Source: Senegalia massiliensis
GTDB lineage: Bacteria > Bacillota > Clostridia > Tissierellales > SIT17
Direction: 5' to 3'
Assembly: GCF_900626135.1 (NCBI RefSeq)
Contig: NZ_LR130785.1
Coordinates: forward strand, 1,583,241-1,647,240
DNA: 64,000 nt
Both the position numbers and the translations under genes were made by a program. Shown piece by piece: positions 25,295 through 34,593 of this stretch. Within the stretch, counting starts at the first letter, position 1, and every line of letters starts with the position of its first letter. Below the pieces are notes generated by a model. It was not told the DNA's origin and ran no database searches. It saw nothing but the letters and a program-made list of their open reading frames with translations.

Positions 25295-27352
25295 ATGAGT
25301 TTGGACAGTTCTATACAATATTTAAAAGGAGTAGGTCCAAAGAGAGCTGAAAAATTGAATAAATTAGGTATTTATACTATAAATGATTTAATTTATTATT
25401 TTCCCCGTGAGTATGATGATAGAAGGAAGACCAAAAAAATTAAAGATTTAATTAATAAAGAAAAAGTTACTTTAGAAGTAGCAGTTTCAGGTTCCTCTAT
25501 TACATTAAGACCTAGAAAAAATATTACTATAACAAAAATACCTATAAAAGATGAAACTGGGATTTGCTATATGGTTTTTTTTAATAAGCCATATATAAAT
25601 AAGGTTTTTAAAATAGGAGATAAGATTAAAGTAAATGGTAGAGTAGATATATCATATGGCAATGTGCAAATTCAAAATCCTATATATTCTAATTTAAGTG
25701 ATAGTAATAATTTAAATAGTATAATGCCAATATACCCTTTAACAAATAAGTTAAGGAATAATGAAATTATAAAATTAATTAAAATATCATTACAAACTCA
25801 ATTAGATAATATAGATGAAATCTTCACTTTAGATATGAGAAAAAATTTAAACTTAATTTCTATTGGAGAAGCTATTAAAAATATACATTTTCCAGAAGAT
25901 AGAGAAAAATATAAGGCTTCTAAATATCGTATAGTATTTGAAGAATTCCTTATTTTACAATTAGGATTATTTTTTGTTAAGTCAAGATTGAATGAAAATA
26001 ATAAAGGAATAGTGTTTACTAAAGAAGATAAAAGCAATGATTTTTTAAATTCATTACCTTTTAAGTTGACCAATGCACAATTAAAAGTTTTTGAAGAGAT
26101 AAAAAATGATATGGAATCAGATAAAATAATGAATAGATTAGTTCAAGGAGATGTAGGCTCAGGTAAAACAATAATTGCAATACTTTCTATCTTAAAAGCT
26201 AAAACCTCTGGTTATCAATCAGTTATGATGGCACCGACTGAAATATTAGCTACTCAACATTATGAAGAAATTAATAAGTTGCTACATAGCTTTGATGTGA
26301 ATTGTGAGTTGTTAGTTGGAAGTTTAACTCAAAAGAAAAAAGAGAAGATATTACAAATGGTTGAAAATGGTGAGATAGATATATTAGTAGGTACCCATGC
26401 TCTAATTCAAGATAGCGTTAACTTCAAGAAATTAGGTCTTGCAATTACTGATGAACAACATAGATTTGGTGTAAGACAAAGGGCTAAATTAACAGAAAAA
26501 GGAATTACTCCTGATGTGTTAGTAATGAGTGCAACTCCAATTCCTAGAACATTAGCAATGATATTATATGGAGATTTAGATATATCCATAATAGATGAGT
26601 TGCCTCCTGGAAGAAAGAAAATTGATACTTATTCAGTAAGTGATGATAAAAAAAATAGAGCATTTGAATTTTTAGAAAAGCAAATAGCTAAAGGAAGACA
26701 AGCGTATATTGTATGTCCCTTAGTAGAAGAATCTGAAAACTTAGATGTTAAATCTGCGACTGAAACATATGAAGAATTAAAAATGTTATATGGAGATAGA
26801 TATAAAATAGGTTTACTTCATGGTAAAATGAAACCTAAAGAAAAAGATGAAATAATGAAACAGTTTAAAGAGAATATTATACAAATATTAATATCTACCA
26901 CCGTAATCGAGGTTGGGGTAAATGTTGCTAATGCAAATATTATGATTGTAATAAATTCTGAAAGATTTGGACTTGCTCAACTTCATCAATTAAGAGGTAG
27001 AGTTGGTAGAGGAGAATATAAGTCATATTGTATATTAATAAATAAAGGTAAAAATAAAATTGCAAGAGAAAGAATGAGGATTATGGAAAAGACTTCTAAT
27101 GGTTTTATAATTTCTGAAAAAGATTTAGAATTAAGGGGCCCTGGTGAATTTTTTGGAGTAAGACAGCATGGTATTCCAGAATTTAAATTAGCAAATATAT
27201 TTACAGATATTAAAATTTTGAAAATTGCACAAAAAGTTTCACAAGATATATTAAAAGAAGATCCAAAACTAGAATTAACTAAAAATATAAAAATAAAAAA
27301 TAAGGTTTATAAACTTATATCTGAAAAGTTGAATGATATCTCTTTTAATTGA
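25295..27352 (+). CDS. recG: ATP-dependent DNA helicase RecG
   Basis: Branch-migration helicase that regresses stalled forks and processes recombination intermediates. The N-terminal wedge/OB domain (about 1-235) starts with the HhH-like LKGVGPKRAEKLNKLG. The helicase core has QGDVGSGKT at about 284-292, DEQH at about 386, SATPIPRT and QLRGRVGRG. 685 residues is standard. AGAGGTG sits 5-7 bases before ATG 25295. It is flanked by its own promoter and terminator, so it appears monocistronic; the serine dehydratase genes that precede it in Bacillus are absent. Confidence 0.97.
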   Translation: MSLDSSIQYLKGVGPKRAEKLNKLGIYTINDLIYYFPREYDDRRKTKKIKDLINKEKVTLEVAVSGSSITLRPRKNITITKIPIKDETGICYMVFFNKPYINKVFKIGDKIKVNGRVDISYGNVQIQNPIYSNLSDSNNLNSIMPIYPLTNKLRNNEIIKLIKISLQTQLDNIDEIFTLDMRKNLNLISIGEAIKNIHFPEDREKYKASKYRIVFEEFLILQLGLFFVKSRLNENNKGIVFTKEDKSNDFLNSLPFKLTNAQLKVFEEIKNDMESDKIMNRLVQGDVGSGKTIIAILSILKAKTSGYQSVMMAPTEILATQHYEEINKLLHSFDVNCELLVGSLTQKKKEKILQMVENGEIDILVGTHALIQDSVNFKKLGLAITDEQHRFGVRQRAKLTEKGITPDVLVMSATPIPRTLAMILYGDLDISIIDELPPGRKKIDTYSVSDDKKNRAFEFLEKQIAKGRQAYIVCPLVEESENLDVKSATETYEELKMLYGDRYKIGLLHGKMKPKEKDEIMKQFKENIIQILISTTVIEVGVNVANANIMIVINSERFGLAQLHQLRGRVGRGEYKSYCILINKGKNKIARERMRIMEKTSNGFIISEKDLELRGPGEFFGVRQHGIPEFKLANIFTDIKILKIAQKVSQDILKEDPKLELTKNIKIKNKVYKLISEKLNDISFN

Positions 27353-27365
27353 TAAAAATAAAAAA

Positions 27366-27404
27366 ATAAATTAAAAGAAAGAAAAAATCTTTCTTTTAAT
27401 TTAT
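27366..27404 (+). terminator. rho-independent terminator after recG
   Basis: A 16-bp perfect stem (27366-27381 with 27389-27404) surrounds a 7-base A-rich loop. The U-run forms part of the 3' arm. Confidence 0.75.
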
Positions 27405-27518
27405 GATAAGATAGATGAAAAATATAATCATAGTTGAAAGTATTTTGAAATGGAAATAATATTTAATACCTATTTATTTTAACCTTTTTCAATAAAATTA
27501 TTCTATTTTAAATTTACT

Positions 27519-27547
27519 TTGTATCAATTTAATTTATATGCTAAAAT
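27519..27547 (+). promoter_or_regulatory. promoter of rsmD-coaD unit
   Basis: -35 TTGTAT (27519-27524), 17-base spacer, -10 TAAAAT (27542-27547) with an upstream TG (extended -10). Confidence 0.55.
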
Positions 27548-27592
27548 AAAGTAAAGCTAAATTAGAAATAAAGTAATATTGGAGGTTTGATT

Positions 27593-28144
27593 TTGAGAGT
27601 TATAACAGGAACTGCTAAAGGACATAAATTAAAAGCTCCAAAAGGAACTAATACTAGACCAACTACAGATAAAATGAAAGAAACATTATTTAATATAATA
27701 AATGTATATTCAGATGATATTGTATTAGATTTGTTTGCTGGAAGTGGATCAATTGGTATAGAATTTTTAAGTAGAGGAGCAGAAAAATGCTTTTTTATAG
27801 ATAATGAAATTAATAGTTATAAGACTATAATAGAAAATCTAGAAAAAACTAATTTTAAAAATAAATCAGAGATCTATAAAATGAATTATAATAATGCTCT
27901 TAATCTTTTTAGAGATAAAAATATTAAGTTTCATTATATATTTTTAGATCCTCCATATAAAAAAAATTTAATTATTGAAAGTATAAAACTTATAGAAAAA
28001 TATGATTTATTAACTGAAGATGGAGTAATAATAGCTGAACATGAAAAAGATTTAAATCTTAATATTTTTAATGAAAAATATAATATAAATATAAGAAATT
28101 ATGGAGAAACATCCATATCTTTCTTTAAAATACAGGAGGCATAA
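27593..28144 (+). CDS. rsmD: 16S rRNA (guanine-966 N2) methyltransferase
   Basis: Methylates G966 in the 30S subunit. Motifs: the family N-terminus [33 protein letters not shown], the SAM site [12 protein letters not shown] and the catalytic DPPY near residue 124. 183 residues is normal. An in-frame TTG at 27587 lies directly on the ribosome site GGAGG (27581-27585); the TTG at 27593 is 7 bases behind it and fits homologues. coaD begins 2 bases after the stop, the widespread rsmD-coaD pair. Confidence 0.95.
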   Translation: MRVITGTAKGHKLKAPKGTNTRPTTDKMKETLFNIINVYSDDIVLDLFAGSGSIGIEFLSRGAEKCFFIDNEINSYKTIIENLEKTNFKNKSEIYKMNYNNALNLFRDKNIKFHYIFLDPPYKKNLIIESIKLIEKYDLLTEDGVIIAEHEKDLNLNIFNEKYNINIRNYGETSISFFKIQEA

Positions 28145-28146
28145 TT

Positions 28147-28629
28147 ATGACAGTAATATATCCAGGTAGTTTTGATCCAGTAACTAATGGACATTTAGAT
28201 ATTATAAAAAGGGCAAGTAAAAAGTTTGATAAAATAATAGTAACAGTTTTAAATAACCCTTCAAAAAATTCATTGTTTAATGTTGAAGAGAGAGTTGAGT
28301 TATTAAAAAATACAACTAAAGATATTGAAAATGTAGAAATAGATAGCTTTGCTGGATTACTTATAGATTATGCTAAAAGTAAGGATGTTTCAATTATTTT
28401 AAAAGGGCTAAGAGCACTTTCTGATTTTGAGTATGAGTTTCAAATGGCTCTTACTAATACTATGTTAGATGAAGAATTAGAAACCTTCTTTTTAATGACA
28501 AGTAGTAAATACTCTTTTTTAAGTTCTTCTGTAGTAAAGGAAATAGCTAAATTTAATGGAGATGTAAGTAAATTAGTTCCAGAAATAGTAGAATATAATC
28601 TAAATAAAAAGTTGAAAGGTGATATATAA
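28147..28629 (+). CDS. coaD: pantetheine-phosphate adenylyltransferase
   Basis: Fourth step of coenzyme A synthesis: transfers AMP from ATP to 4'-phosphopantetheine. The nucleotidyltransferase motif is [10 protein letters not shown] (about 7-16); [17 protein letters not shown] and the ATP-contact [15 protein letters not shown] are also present. 160 residues is normal. Its stop overlaps the next start by one base (TAATG), so the two are translationally coupled. coaBC is encoded in another unit about 18 kb upstream. Confidence 0.97.
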   Translation: MTVIYPGSFDPVTNGHLDIIKRASKKFDKIIVTVLNNPSKNSLFNVEERVELLKNTTKDIENVEIDSFAGLLIDYAKSKDVSIILKGLRALSDFEYEFQMALTNTMLDEELETFFLMTSSKYSFLSSSVVKEIAKFNGDVSKLVPEIVEYNLNKKLKGDI

Positions 28630-29072
28630 TGGATTTATTAAAATTATTAAATGAAATTGAAGAGATATTAGAAGAAAGTTCCAGTATACCATTATCAGGT
28701 AAAATCATGGTGGACAAGCATGAAATTTTAGACGTTCTTAATGAAATAAGATCTAAATTACCAGATGAAATAAAACAAGCAGAATGGATTAGAGAAGAAA
28801 GACAAAGAATACTTGCTGAAGCACAAAAGGAGGCAGATACAGTAATACAAGAAGCAAGATTACATATAGAAGAAATGGTTGAAAGAGATGAAATAACTAA
28901 AAGAGCCCAGTTAAGAGCAGATGAAATTATTCAAAAGGCACAAAGTAATGCTAAAGATATAAGATTAGGTGGCAGAGAATACGCTGATGAATTATTAAAA
29001 ACTGTACAAAGTCAATTAGAAGAGTTGCTTAAGACAGTTGATGAAAATAGAAATGAATTAAATGAAATGTAA
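28629..29072 (+). CDS. coiled-coil protein downstream of coaD
   Basis: 147-residue soluble protein of unknown function, often annotated loosely as ATPase or V-type ATPase subunit H-like in Clostridia. After about 45 residues with a KIMVDKHEILDVLNEIRSKLP stretch comes a long uninterrupted amphipathic helix rich in Ala, Glu, Arg and Gln (about 55-145), probably a coiled coil. The N-terminal layout recalls DivIVA/SepF-type scaffold proteins, but I see no decisive motif. It is coupled to coaD by a TAATG overlap and ends in a terminator. It carries no Walker motif, so the ATPase label should not be taken literally. Confidence 0.8.
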   Translation: MDLLKLLNEIEEILEESSSIPLSGKIMVDKHEILDVLNEIRSKLPDEIKQAEWIREERQRILAEAQKEADTVIQEARLHIEEMVERDEITKRAQLRADEIIQKAQSNAKDIRLGGREYADELLKTVQSQLEELLKTVDENRNELNEM

Positions 29073-29094
29073 GGACCTATTTAGGTCCTTTTAG
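29071..29094. terminator. bidirectional terminator between the coiled-coil gene and ylbJ
   Basis: AAGGACCTA (29071-29079) pairs with TAGGTCCTT (29082-29090) around a TT loop, then TTTAG. It overlaps the last codons of ylbJ on the minus strand and the stop of the plus-strand gene. Confidence 0.85.
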
Positions 29095-30345
29095 TATGGC
29101 TTTATATATATTATAAAGTATAGATGATATAAGTGAAGATATAGTTAATAGAAAAAGTATGAATAGAATTATTTTAAATGATATATATATATGGTCAAAA
29201 AAATTTCTAAAGTAATTTGAACTGTTTTTAATTTTATAAGAATAATTAAAAACACTTATTGATTTAGTCATTATAGGGTTATAAAGAATCAGTGTAAAAG
29301 CTCCAGCAAGTAAACCATGCATTAATTTAGAAAAAATATATATTTTGTTATTTATATCTATTTTAGAAAAAAAACTTAAAGCTTGACTATGAATAGATAT
29401 TCCACTCCATCCTATTAATATACTAACTAGAACATAAATATGTAAGCTGTTGCTTTCTATTGATTGTGAAAGAATTTTAGCACCATTAGTTATTTCTATA
29501 ATTCCAAATAAAAATCCCTTAATTATATTTTCTTCAATAAAAACACCTATATTTTCTAATGACTTCATAATATAATAAACAATATTAAGTGAATTTAATG
29601 ATTCTATAACTACTGAATAAAAAATAATGAAGCCACCAATTATTAGTATTGTATTCATTGCATCTTGCATTGCATCAGACATAATATTCCCAATATTTTT
29701 ATCTTTTAAAAGATTATTATAAGAATGTTTTAAATTCTTTTTATAATCTATACTTATTTGGTGTCCCTTAACATTATATTTAAAGAATCTAAATATTAAA
29801 CCTAATGTAATAGATCCAAGATAATGAGATAATATTAAAAGAAATCCTAATCTCTCATTATTAAACATACCTATAGAAACGGCTCCTATTATAAAGAGAG
29901 GTCCAGAAGTAGAAGCGAAAGAAGCAAGTCTTTGTGCTTCTATTTGAGAAATTTTATTTTCTAATCTTAATTTAGAGATTAATTTAGCTCCTACTGGATA
30001 TCCAGAAGTTATACTCATTGCAAATACAAAAGCTCCCTCACCTGGAATATTAAATAAGGGACGCATTAAAGGACTAATTAATGTTCCTATAAAATTCACA
30101 AATCCTAATTGAATAGTTATTTCAGAAATTATAAAAAAAGGTAGAAGAGAAGGTAGTACAGTAAAAAACCAAACATCTATTCCTCTTAATGCGGCATCTA
30201 TGGAATTTTTAGGATACAATACTATTAATATTATAAGAACAATAAATATAAATGGATATAATAAATTTTTAAATCTAAATAAATATTTTTTTTTAATTAT
30301 AATATATAAAATAAAAAATATAATTAAATAGAATAAATAGTTCAT
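29077..30345 (-). CDS. ylbJ: sporulation integral membrane protein YlbJ
   Basis: Polytopic membrane protein of the YlbJ family, required for spore cortex formation in Bacillus and related to nucleoside-recognition (Gate) transporters. 422 residues with about ten hydrophobic segments. Family stretches: DVWFFTVLPSLLPFFI, SPLMRPLFNIPGEGAF, TSGYPVGAKLISKL and, in the second half, GWSGISIHSQALSFF. GGAGGTCG precedes the start. It lies alone between two terminator or gap regions, followed upstream by tmcAL on the same strand, as ylbM-ylbJ neighbours are in many Firmicutes. The substrate, if any, is unknown. Confidence 0.92.
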   Translation of the reverse strand: MNYLFYLIIFFILYIIIKKKYLFRFKNLLYPFIFIVLIILIVLYPKNSIDAALRGIDVWFFTVLPSLLPFFIISEITIQLGFVNFIGTLISPLMRPLFNIPGEGAFVFAMSITSGYPVGAKLISKLRLENKISQIEAQRLASFASTSGPLFIIGAVSIGMFNNERLGFLLILSHYLGSITLGLIFRFFKYNVKGHQISIDYKKNLKHSYNNLLKDKNIGNIMSDAMQDAMNTILIIGGFIIFYSVVIESLNSLNIVYYIMKSLENIGVFIEENIIKGFLFGIIEITNGAKILSQSIESNSLHIYVLVSILIGWSGISIHSQALSFFSKIDINNKIYIFSKLMHGLLAGAFTLILYNPIMTKSISVFNYSYKIKNSSNYFRNFFDHIYISFKIILFILFLLTISSLISSILYNIYKAILKGPK

Positions 30346-30395
30346 AAGCGACCTCCATTTTACATCTATTTAATTATATTTAATTTGATACATAA

Positions 30396-31619
30396 TTATG
30401 TTCTAATATAAGGAGAAATATAAAAATCAAAATTATTTTTTATATTTGTTTTATTGTTTACTCCTATAAAATATATATTTGATGCCTTTATATCTAAATC
30501 AAACATTTTATTTAGATTATTTTTTTTGAAGTCAGCTACTTTATTTATTATAGGTAAATTTGAATTAGATTTTATATTTTTCAGTATTTCAAAACCTTTT
30601 TTATTAGATCCTAAAACATGAATATAAAGTGGAAAATTATAAAATTGATCTTTTTTATAATTGATATCTAATAGTATATGAATTAAAATTCTTTGGATTC
30701 TAGTATAAGTATATCTTTTAGTTTTAATATTTTTTATTATATCTATTATATTATCAAATTTATTTGCAGCTTCTATTATTCTATTTTCAAGACCAATTTC
30801 TATATCTATAAATTCTTTCAAGTAATCCTTATCTATAGTTCTTAACTTATATATTAGAATATCATTAAAGTTAATCAATTGATTAAAAGAACTATAATTT
30901 GCTAAGTATTTTGATATATGTTTTTTACTATGAATAGGTAAAGAATAAGATGTTTCCTTATCGGAAATACCTTCAGAAATTAAAGATCTTCTTATTGCAG
31001 TAGCACTCGATATATTTCCAGTTAGAGTAATTTCATTATAATCTGAAATTATTCTTTTAATTGAGTGAGGTTTTATTGTGCTATTTAAGGTTATTAATGA
31101 TTTTATATATTCTATTGCTAATATATTGTTAGGATTATTTATTATATTATCAATTTTATAATCATTAAAGATATTTTTTAAAGCTTCACTTCTTGCTTTA
31201 GGAAAAGACATCCCTTTATTTAAATGTTTTTTTAAGTGATATTTAAAATCTTTAGGTTCAGATCCTAATATTTTTGAAATTTTTATAAGAGATTCTAAAT
31301 CATTTGTCTCACTTCCAAAGGATATATAATCTATAACGTTTAAAGAATCTAATAATTTAACAGCACCATATGAGAAATATTCAGCACTCATAGTAGAGTA
31401 TAAAGTAGGTAACTCTAATACTAAATCAACACCAGCATCTACTGCCATCTTAGCTCGAGTCCATTTATCACATATAGCAGGCTCTCCTCTTTGGACAAAA
31501 TTCCCACTCATCACAGCTACACTATAGTTACAGTTTGTTTCTAATTTAGATTGTTCTAGATGGTATTTATGACCATTATGAAAAGGGTTATATTCAGTAA
31601 CAAGACCAACAATTTTCAT
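30396..31619 (-). CDS. tmcAL: tRNA(Met) cytidine acetate ligase
   Basis: Forms N4-acetylcytidine at the wobble base of elongator tRNA-Met using acetate and ATP (Bacillus YlbM). The nucleotidyltransferase-like N-terminus is GLVTEYNPFHNGHKYHL with the HxGH motif. VMSGNFVQRGEPA, ELPTLYSTMSAEYFS and SATAIRRSL are further hallmarks. The frame opens 11 codons upstream (31652), but the start at 31619 follows AAAGGAG by about 7 bases and begins MKIVGLVTEYNPF as homologues do, giving 407 residues. Its substrate acetate links it loosely to ackA, divergently transcribed next door. Confidence 0.94.
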   Translation of the reverse strand: MKIVGLVTEYNPFHNGHKYHLEQSKLETNCNYSVAVMSGNFVQRGEPAICDKWTRAKMAVDAGVDLVLELPTLYSTMSAEYFSYGAVKLLDSLNVIDYISFGSETNDLESLIKISKILGSEPKDFKYHLKKHLNKGMSFPKARSEALKNIFNDYKIDNIINNPNNILAIEYIKSLITLNSTIKPHSIKRIISDYNEITLTGNISSATAIRRSLISEGISDKETSYSLPIHSKKHISKYLANYSSFNQLINFNDILIYKLRTIDKDYLKEFIDIEIGLENRIIEAANKFDNIIDIIKNIKTKRYTYTRIQRILIHILLDINYKKDQFYNFPLYIHVLGSNKKGFEILKNIKSNSNLPIINKVADFKKNNLNKMFDLDIKASNIYFIGVNNKTNIKNNFDFYISPYIRT

Positions 31620-31690
31620 TTTTTTCTCCTTTATTATATTTATTTTAATCAATACAGGTATAATAATTTGATTTTTTCATTAAAATATAT

Positions 31691-31718
31691 TTGATTAAGT
31701 CTTATTTTATATTATAAT
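31691..31718 (+). promoter_or_regulatory. ackA promoter
   Basis: -35 TTGATT (31691-31696), 16-base spacer, -10 TATAAT (31713-31718), implying a leader of about 95 bases before ackA. The rest of the 200-base gap shows no structure I can name. Confidence 0.55.
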
Positions 31719-31819
31719 AGTTATTAAGCTTGATATACAAATTATAATTTATATCTAGTTGATTTTTTAAATGTTTTATAATAACATTAGAATATAAAAA
31801 GTTTTTTAGGAGGATGAAT

Positions 31820-33010
31820 ATGAAAGTATTAGTAATTAATTGTGGTAGTTCTTCACTTAAATATCAATTAATAGATATGTCAAATGAAGAAGTTCTTGCT
31901 AAGGGATTAGCTGAAAGAATTGGAATTGAAGGAGCAAGAGTTAAGCATAAACCTACAGGAAAAGAAGAAGTATTAATTGAAAAGCCTATGAGTGATCATA
32001 AAAAAGCAATAGAGATTGTTTTAAATGCTTTAGTAGATTCAGACCATGGAGCTATAAGTTCTATGGATGAAATAAATGCAGTAGGTCATAGAGTAGTTCA
32101 TGGAGGAGAAAAATTCTCAGAGTCTGTAATAATAGATGATAATGTGTTAAAAGCAATTGAAGAATGTTCAGAGCTTGCGCCATTACATAATCCACCAAAT
32201 ATTATGGGAATAAAAGCTTGTCAGGAATTAATGCCAAATACACCTATGGTTGCAGTGTTTGATACAGCATTCCATCAAACTATGCCTGAATCATCTTATA
32301 TCTATCCTATTCCTTATGAGATGTATGAAAAATATGGAATAAGAAGATATGGTTTTCATGGAACATCACATAAATATGTAGCAAATAGAGCAGCAGATAT
32401 GTTAGGAAAAGATATTAAAGATTTAAAAATTGTTACTTGTCATTTAGGAAATGGTGCAAGTGTTGCTGCTGTAAAAAATGGTAAGTCAATTGAAACTAGT
32501 ATGGGATTCACTCCACTAGAAGGTCTTGCTATGGGAACTAGAAGTGGAGATATAGATCCAGCTATAATAGTATATTTAATGGAAAAAGAGAATATGACTA
32601 TTGATGAAGTTAATACAATGCTAAATAAAAAGTCTGGAGTATTAGGAATATCAGGTGTAAGTAGTGACTTTAGAGACATTGAAGGTGCAGCTAGTGAAGG
32701 GAATCATAGAGCGCAATTAGCACTTGAAAAGTTTAATATGAGAGTTAAGAAATATATAGGTGCATATTCTGCTATAATGGATGGAATAGATGTATTAGTA
32801 TTTACTGCTGGACTAGGTGAAAACTCATCTGAAACTAGACAAGAAATTTGTAAAGGATTAGAATTCATAGGAATAGATATAGATAAATCTAATAATAATG
32901 TTAGAGGTAAAGAGACAGAATTAAATAAAAAAGAAAGTAAAGTTAAAATTCTTCTTGTACCAACAAATGAAGAACTTATGATAGCAAGAGATACAAAATC
33001 TTTAGTTTAA
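31820..33010 (+). CDS. ackA: acetate kinase
   Basis: Converts acetyl phosphate and ADP to acetate and ATP, the energy-conserving step of acetogenic fermentation. Motifs: [15 protein letters not shown] at the N-terminus, [45 protein letters not shown] and [10 protein letters not shown]. 396 residues is normal. ATG 31814 is in frame but touches AGGAGG; ATG 31820 is correctly spaced. No phosphotransacetylase gene is adjacent, though pta often precedes ackA. Confidence 0.97.
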   Translation: MKVLVINCGSSSLKYQLIDMSNEEVLAKGLAERIGIEGARVKHKPTGKEEVLIEKPMSDHKKAIEIVLNALVDSDHGAISSMDEINAVGHRVVHGGEKFSESVIIDDNVLKAIEECSELAPLHNPPNIMGIKACQELMPNTPMVAVFDTAFHQTMPESSYIYPIPYEMYEKYGIRRYGFHGTSHKYVANRAADMLGKDIKDLKIVTCHLGNGASVAAVKNGKSIETSMGFTPLEGLAMGTRSGDIDPAIIVYLMEKENMTIDEVNTMLNKKSGVLGISGVSSDFRDIEGAASEGNHRAQLALEKFNMRVKKYIGAYSAIMDGIDVLVFTAGLGENSSETRQEICKGLEFIGIDIDKSNNNVRGKETELNKKESKVKILLVPTNEELMIARDTKSLV

Positions 33011-33028
33011 CATTTAAATCTGTAAACA

Positions 33029-33050
33029 TAATAACTTGACAAAGTTATTA
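33029..33050. repeat. inverted repeat centred on the DUF177-rpmF promoter -35
   Basis: TAATAACTT (33029-33037) and AAGTTATTA (33042-33050) are perfect 9-base arms around GACA. The repeat covers the whole -35 box TTGACA (33036-33041). No T-run follows, so it is not a convincing ackA terminator; an operator is the simplest reading. Confidence 0.5.
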
Positions 33051-33064
33051 TAAATTAATATAAT
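33036..33064 (+). promoter_or_regulatory. consensus sigma-A promoter of the DUF177-rpmF unit
   Basis: -35 TTGACA (33036-33041), exactly 17 bases, -10 TATAAT (33059-33064): both boxes match consensus perfectly. It should be a strong promoter unless repressed through the overlapping inverted repeat. Confidence 0.88.
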
Positions 33065-33094
33065 TAGGGTTGGTCATAATAAGAGGTGAATAAA

Positions 33095-33601
33095 ATGAAA
33101 GTTAACCTATCTAATCTTATAAACGGAAGCGATTATCAGATTGAATTAGATGATACATTTGAAATTAATGAGATTAAGACTGAGGGTAACCATATTAAAT
33201 TTAATAAACCTGTAGAAGTTAATGGAGGAATATTTAATACAGACGACGGTATATATCTACAGGCTAAGGTTTCTTTTGAATATACAACTAGTTGTGCTAG
33301 ATGTTTAAAAAATATTACTAAAAATGAAGATGCTATGCTTGATTATAAAATAGTATATGAAAATGATCAAGAAAACTCATCAGAAGATGAATTAATTTTA
33401 GAAAAAGGTAATATATTAAATTTAAATGAACCTATTATATCTTCTATATTGCTATCTTTACCTATGAAAACTATTTGTGATAATGAATGCAAAGGTATAT
33501 GTCCTCAATGTGGAAAGGACTTAAACAAGGGTGATTGTAATTGTGAAGATGACAATATTGATCCTCGGTTGGCTAAACTGAAAAGATTAATGGATAAATA
33601 A
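33095..33601 (+). CDS. DUF177/YceD family protein
   Basis: 168-residue YceD-family protein, implicated in 23S rRNA accumulation in other bacteria. The N-terminal half is beta-rich; CARCL lies near the middle and the C-terminus has [16 protein letters not shown] followed by GDCNC, a cysteine-rich zinc-like module found in the Firmicutes branch. The GTG at 33086 overlaps AGAGGTG; ATG 33095 is the spaced start. rpmF follows 13 bases after the stop, the nearly universal yceD-rpmF pair. Confidence 0.93.
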   Translation: MKVNLSNLINGSDYQIELDDTFEINEIKTEGNHIKFNKPVEVNGGIFNTDDGIYLQAKVSFEYTTSCARCLKNITKNEDAMLDYKIVYENDQENSSEDELILEKGNILNLNEPIISSILLSLPMKTICDNECKGICPQCGKDLNKGDCNCEDDNIDPRLAKLKRLMDK

Positions 33602-33614
33602 GGAGGTGTTTTTA

Positions 33615-33794
33615 ATGGCAGTACCAAAGCGTAAAACATCAAAATCAAAAAGAGATATGAGAAGAGCATCAAATTCTAAGGCTACAAGACCTAATTTGAT
33701 GGAATGTCCTCAATGCCATGAGCCAAAATTACCACATAGAGTATGCTCTGCTTGTGGATATTACAAAAATAAAGAGGTTAAAGAAGTAAATTAA
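33615..33794 (+). CDS. rpmF: 50S ribosomal protein L32
   Basis: 59-residue zinc-ribbon ribosomal protein: [19 protein letters not shown], then [20 protein letters not shown] with four Cys ligands. An upstream in-frame start (33606) falls within the AGGAGGTG site; ATG 33615 is correct. In many bacteria rpmF heads the plsX-fab operon; here a terminator separates it from fapR, which has its own regulated promoter. Confidence 0.97.
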   Translation: MAVPKRKTSKSKRDMRRASNSKATRPNLMECPQCHEPKLPHRVCSACGYYKNKEVKEVN

Positions 33795-33796
33795 TC

Positions 33797-33828
33797 AAAA
33801 GGTGGATACATATGTATCTACCTTTTTT
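33797..33828 (+). terminator. rho-independent terminator after rpmF
   Basis: AAAAGGTGGATACAT pairs with ATGTATCTACCTTTT (one G-T wobble) and runs into TTT. The core GATACATATGTATC is a perfect palindrome. Confidence 0.85.
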
Positions 33829-33946
33829 ATATATCTTTTTAATAAAGATAAATAGAATTGTAAGCTATCAGATAAATTTGTTATAATATACTAAGATGAA
33901 GTCATAATAATAAGTGTTAAAAATAAAAAATAATTGAAATTAATAC

Positions 33947-33975
33947 TTGAAAAAAATAGTTTATTAATATATACT
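33947..33975 (+). promoter_or_regulatory. promoter of the fapR-plsX-fab operon
   Basis: -35 TTGAAA (33947-33952), 17-base spacer, -10 TATACT (33970-33975). The FapR operator begins 5 bases downstream, at the expected transcription start. Confidence 0.75.
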
Positions 33976-33980
33976 TACTA

Positions 33981-33997
33981 TTAGTAACAGGTACTAA
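33981..33997. promoter_or_regulatory. FapR operator
   Basis: TTAGTAACAGGTACTAA; read on the other strand this is TTAGTACCTGTTACTAA, which matches the published FapR consensus as I remember it. It overlaps the expected transcription start of fapR, so the repressor should control its own gene and the whole lipid operon, released by malonyl-CoA or malonyl-ACP. Confidence 0.92.
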
Positions 33998-34025
33998 TTT
34001 CAAGTCGTAACTTGAGGTGATAGTA

Positions 34026-34583
34026 TTGAAAAAGCGTAAACCAAAGAAGGAGAGGCAAAAAGAATTAAAAGAAAAATTAATTGAAGATCCTTTTTGGACT
34101 GATGAAGAGTTAACTGAAGTTTTTAATGTAAGCATTCAAACCATAAGACTTGATAGATTGGAACTTGGGATTCCAGAGCTTAGGGAAAGAGTAAAGAATG
34201 TAGCTGAAAAAAATCATACAAAAGTTAGATCTATTGGAGGTAAAGAAATAGTAGGTGAACTTATTGATTTAGAGCTTGGTAATACTGGAATATCAATTCT
34301 TGAAACAACTAAAGACATGGCTTTTGAAAAAACTGATATTGTAAGAGGACATCATATATTTGCTCAAGCAGAGTCTATAGCAATGGCTGTAATAGATGCA
34401 GAAGTAGCTCTTACAGGTGTAGCAAATATTAAATACAATGAACCAGTAAAATCTGGTAGTAAATTAATTGCCAAAGCTGAGGTAGTAAGACAAAGGGCAA
34501 ATAAATATTTTGTTCATGTATTTATATATGAATCTCAAAAGCAGGTTTTTAGAGGAAAATTTATTTTAGTATCTATGGAATAG
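34026..34583 (+). CDS. fapR: fatty acid and phospholipid biosynthesis repressor FapR
   Basis: Malonyl-CoA-sensing repressor of lipid genes. The N-terminal helix-turn-helix (about 1-55) is basic, then [21 protein letters not shown]; the C-terminal hot-dog domain (about 75-185) holds the ligand site with [20 protein letters not shown] 34017 lies inside the GAGGTG ribosome site, so TTG 34026 is the start, giving 185 residues. It heads the operon and has an exact FapR box at the promoter, so autoregulation is very likely. Confidence 0.95.
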   Translation: MKKRKPKKERQKELKEKLIEDPFWTDEELTEVFNVSIQTIRLDRLELGIPELRERVKNVAEKNHTKVRSIGGKEIVGELIDLELGNTGISILETTKDMAFEKTDIVRGHHIFAQAESIAMAVIDAEVALTGVANIKYNEPVKSGSKLIAKAEVVRQRANKYFVHVFIYESQKQVFRGKFILVSME

Positions 34584-34593
34584 GAGTGTTTAT

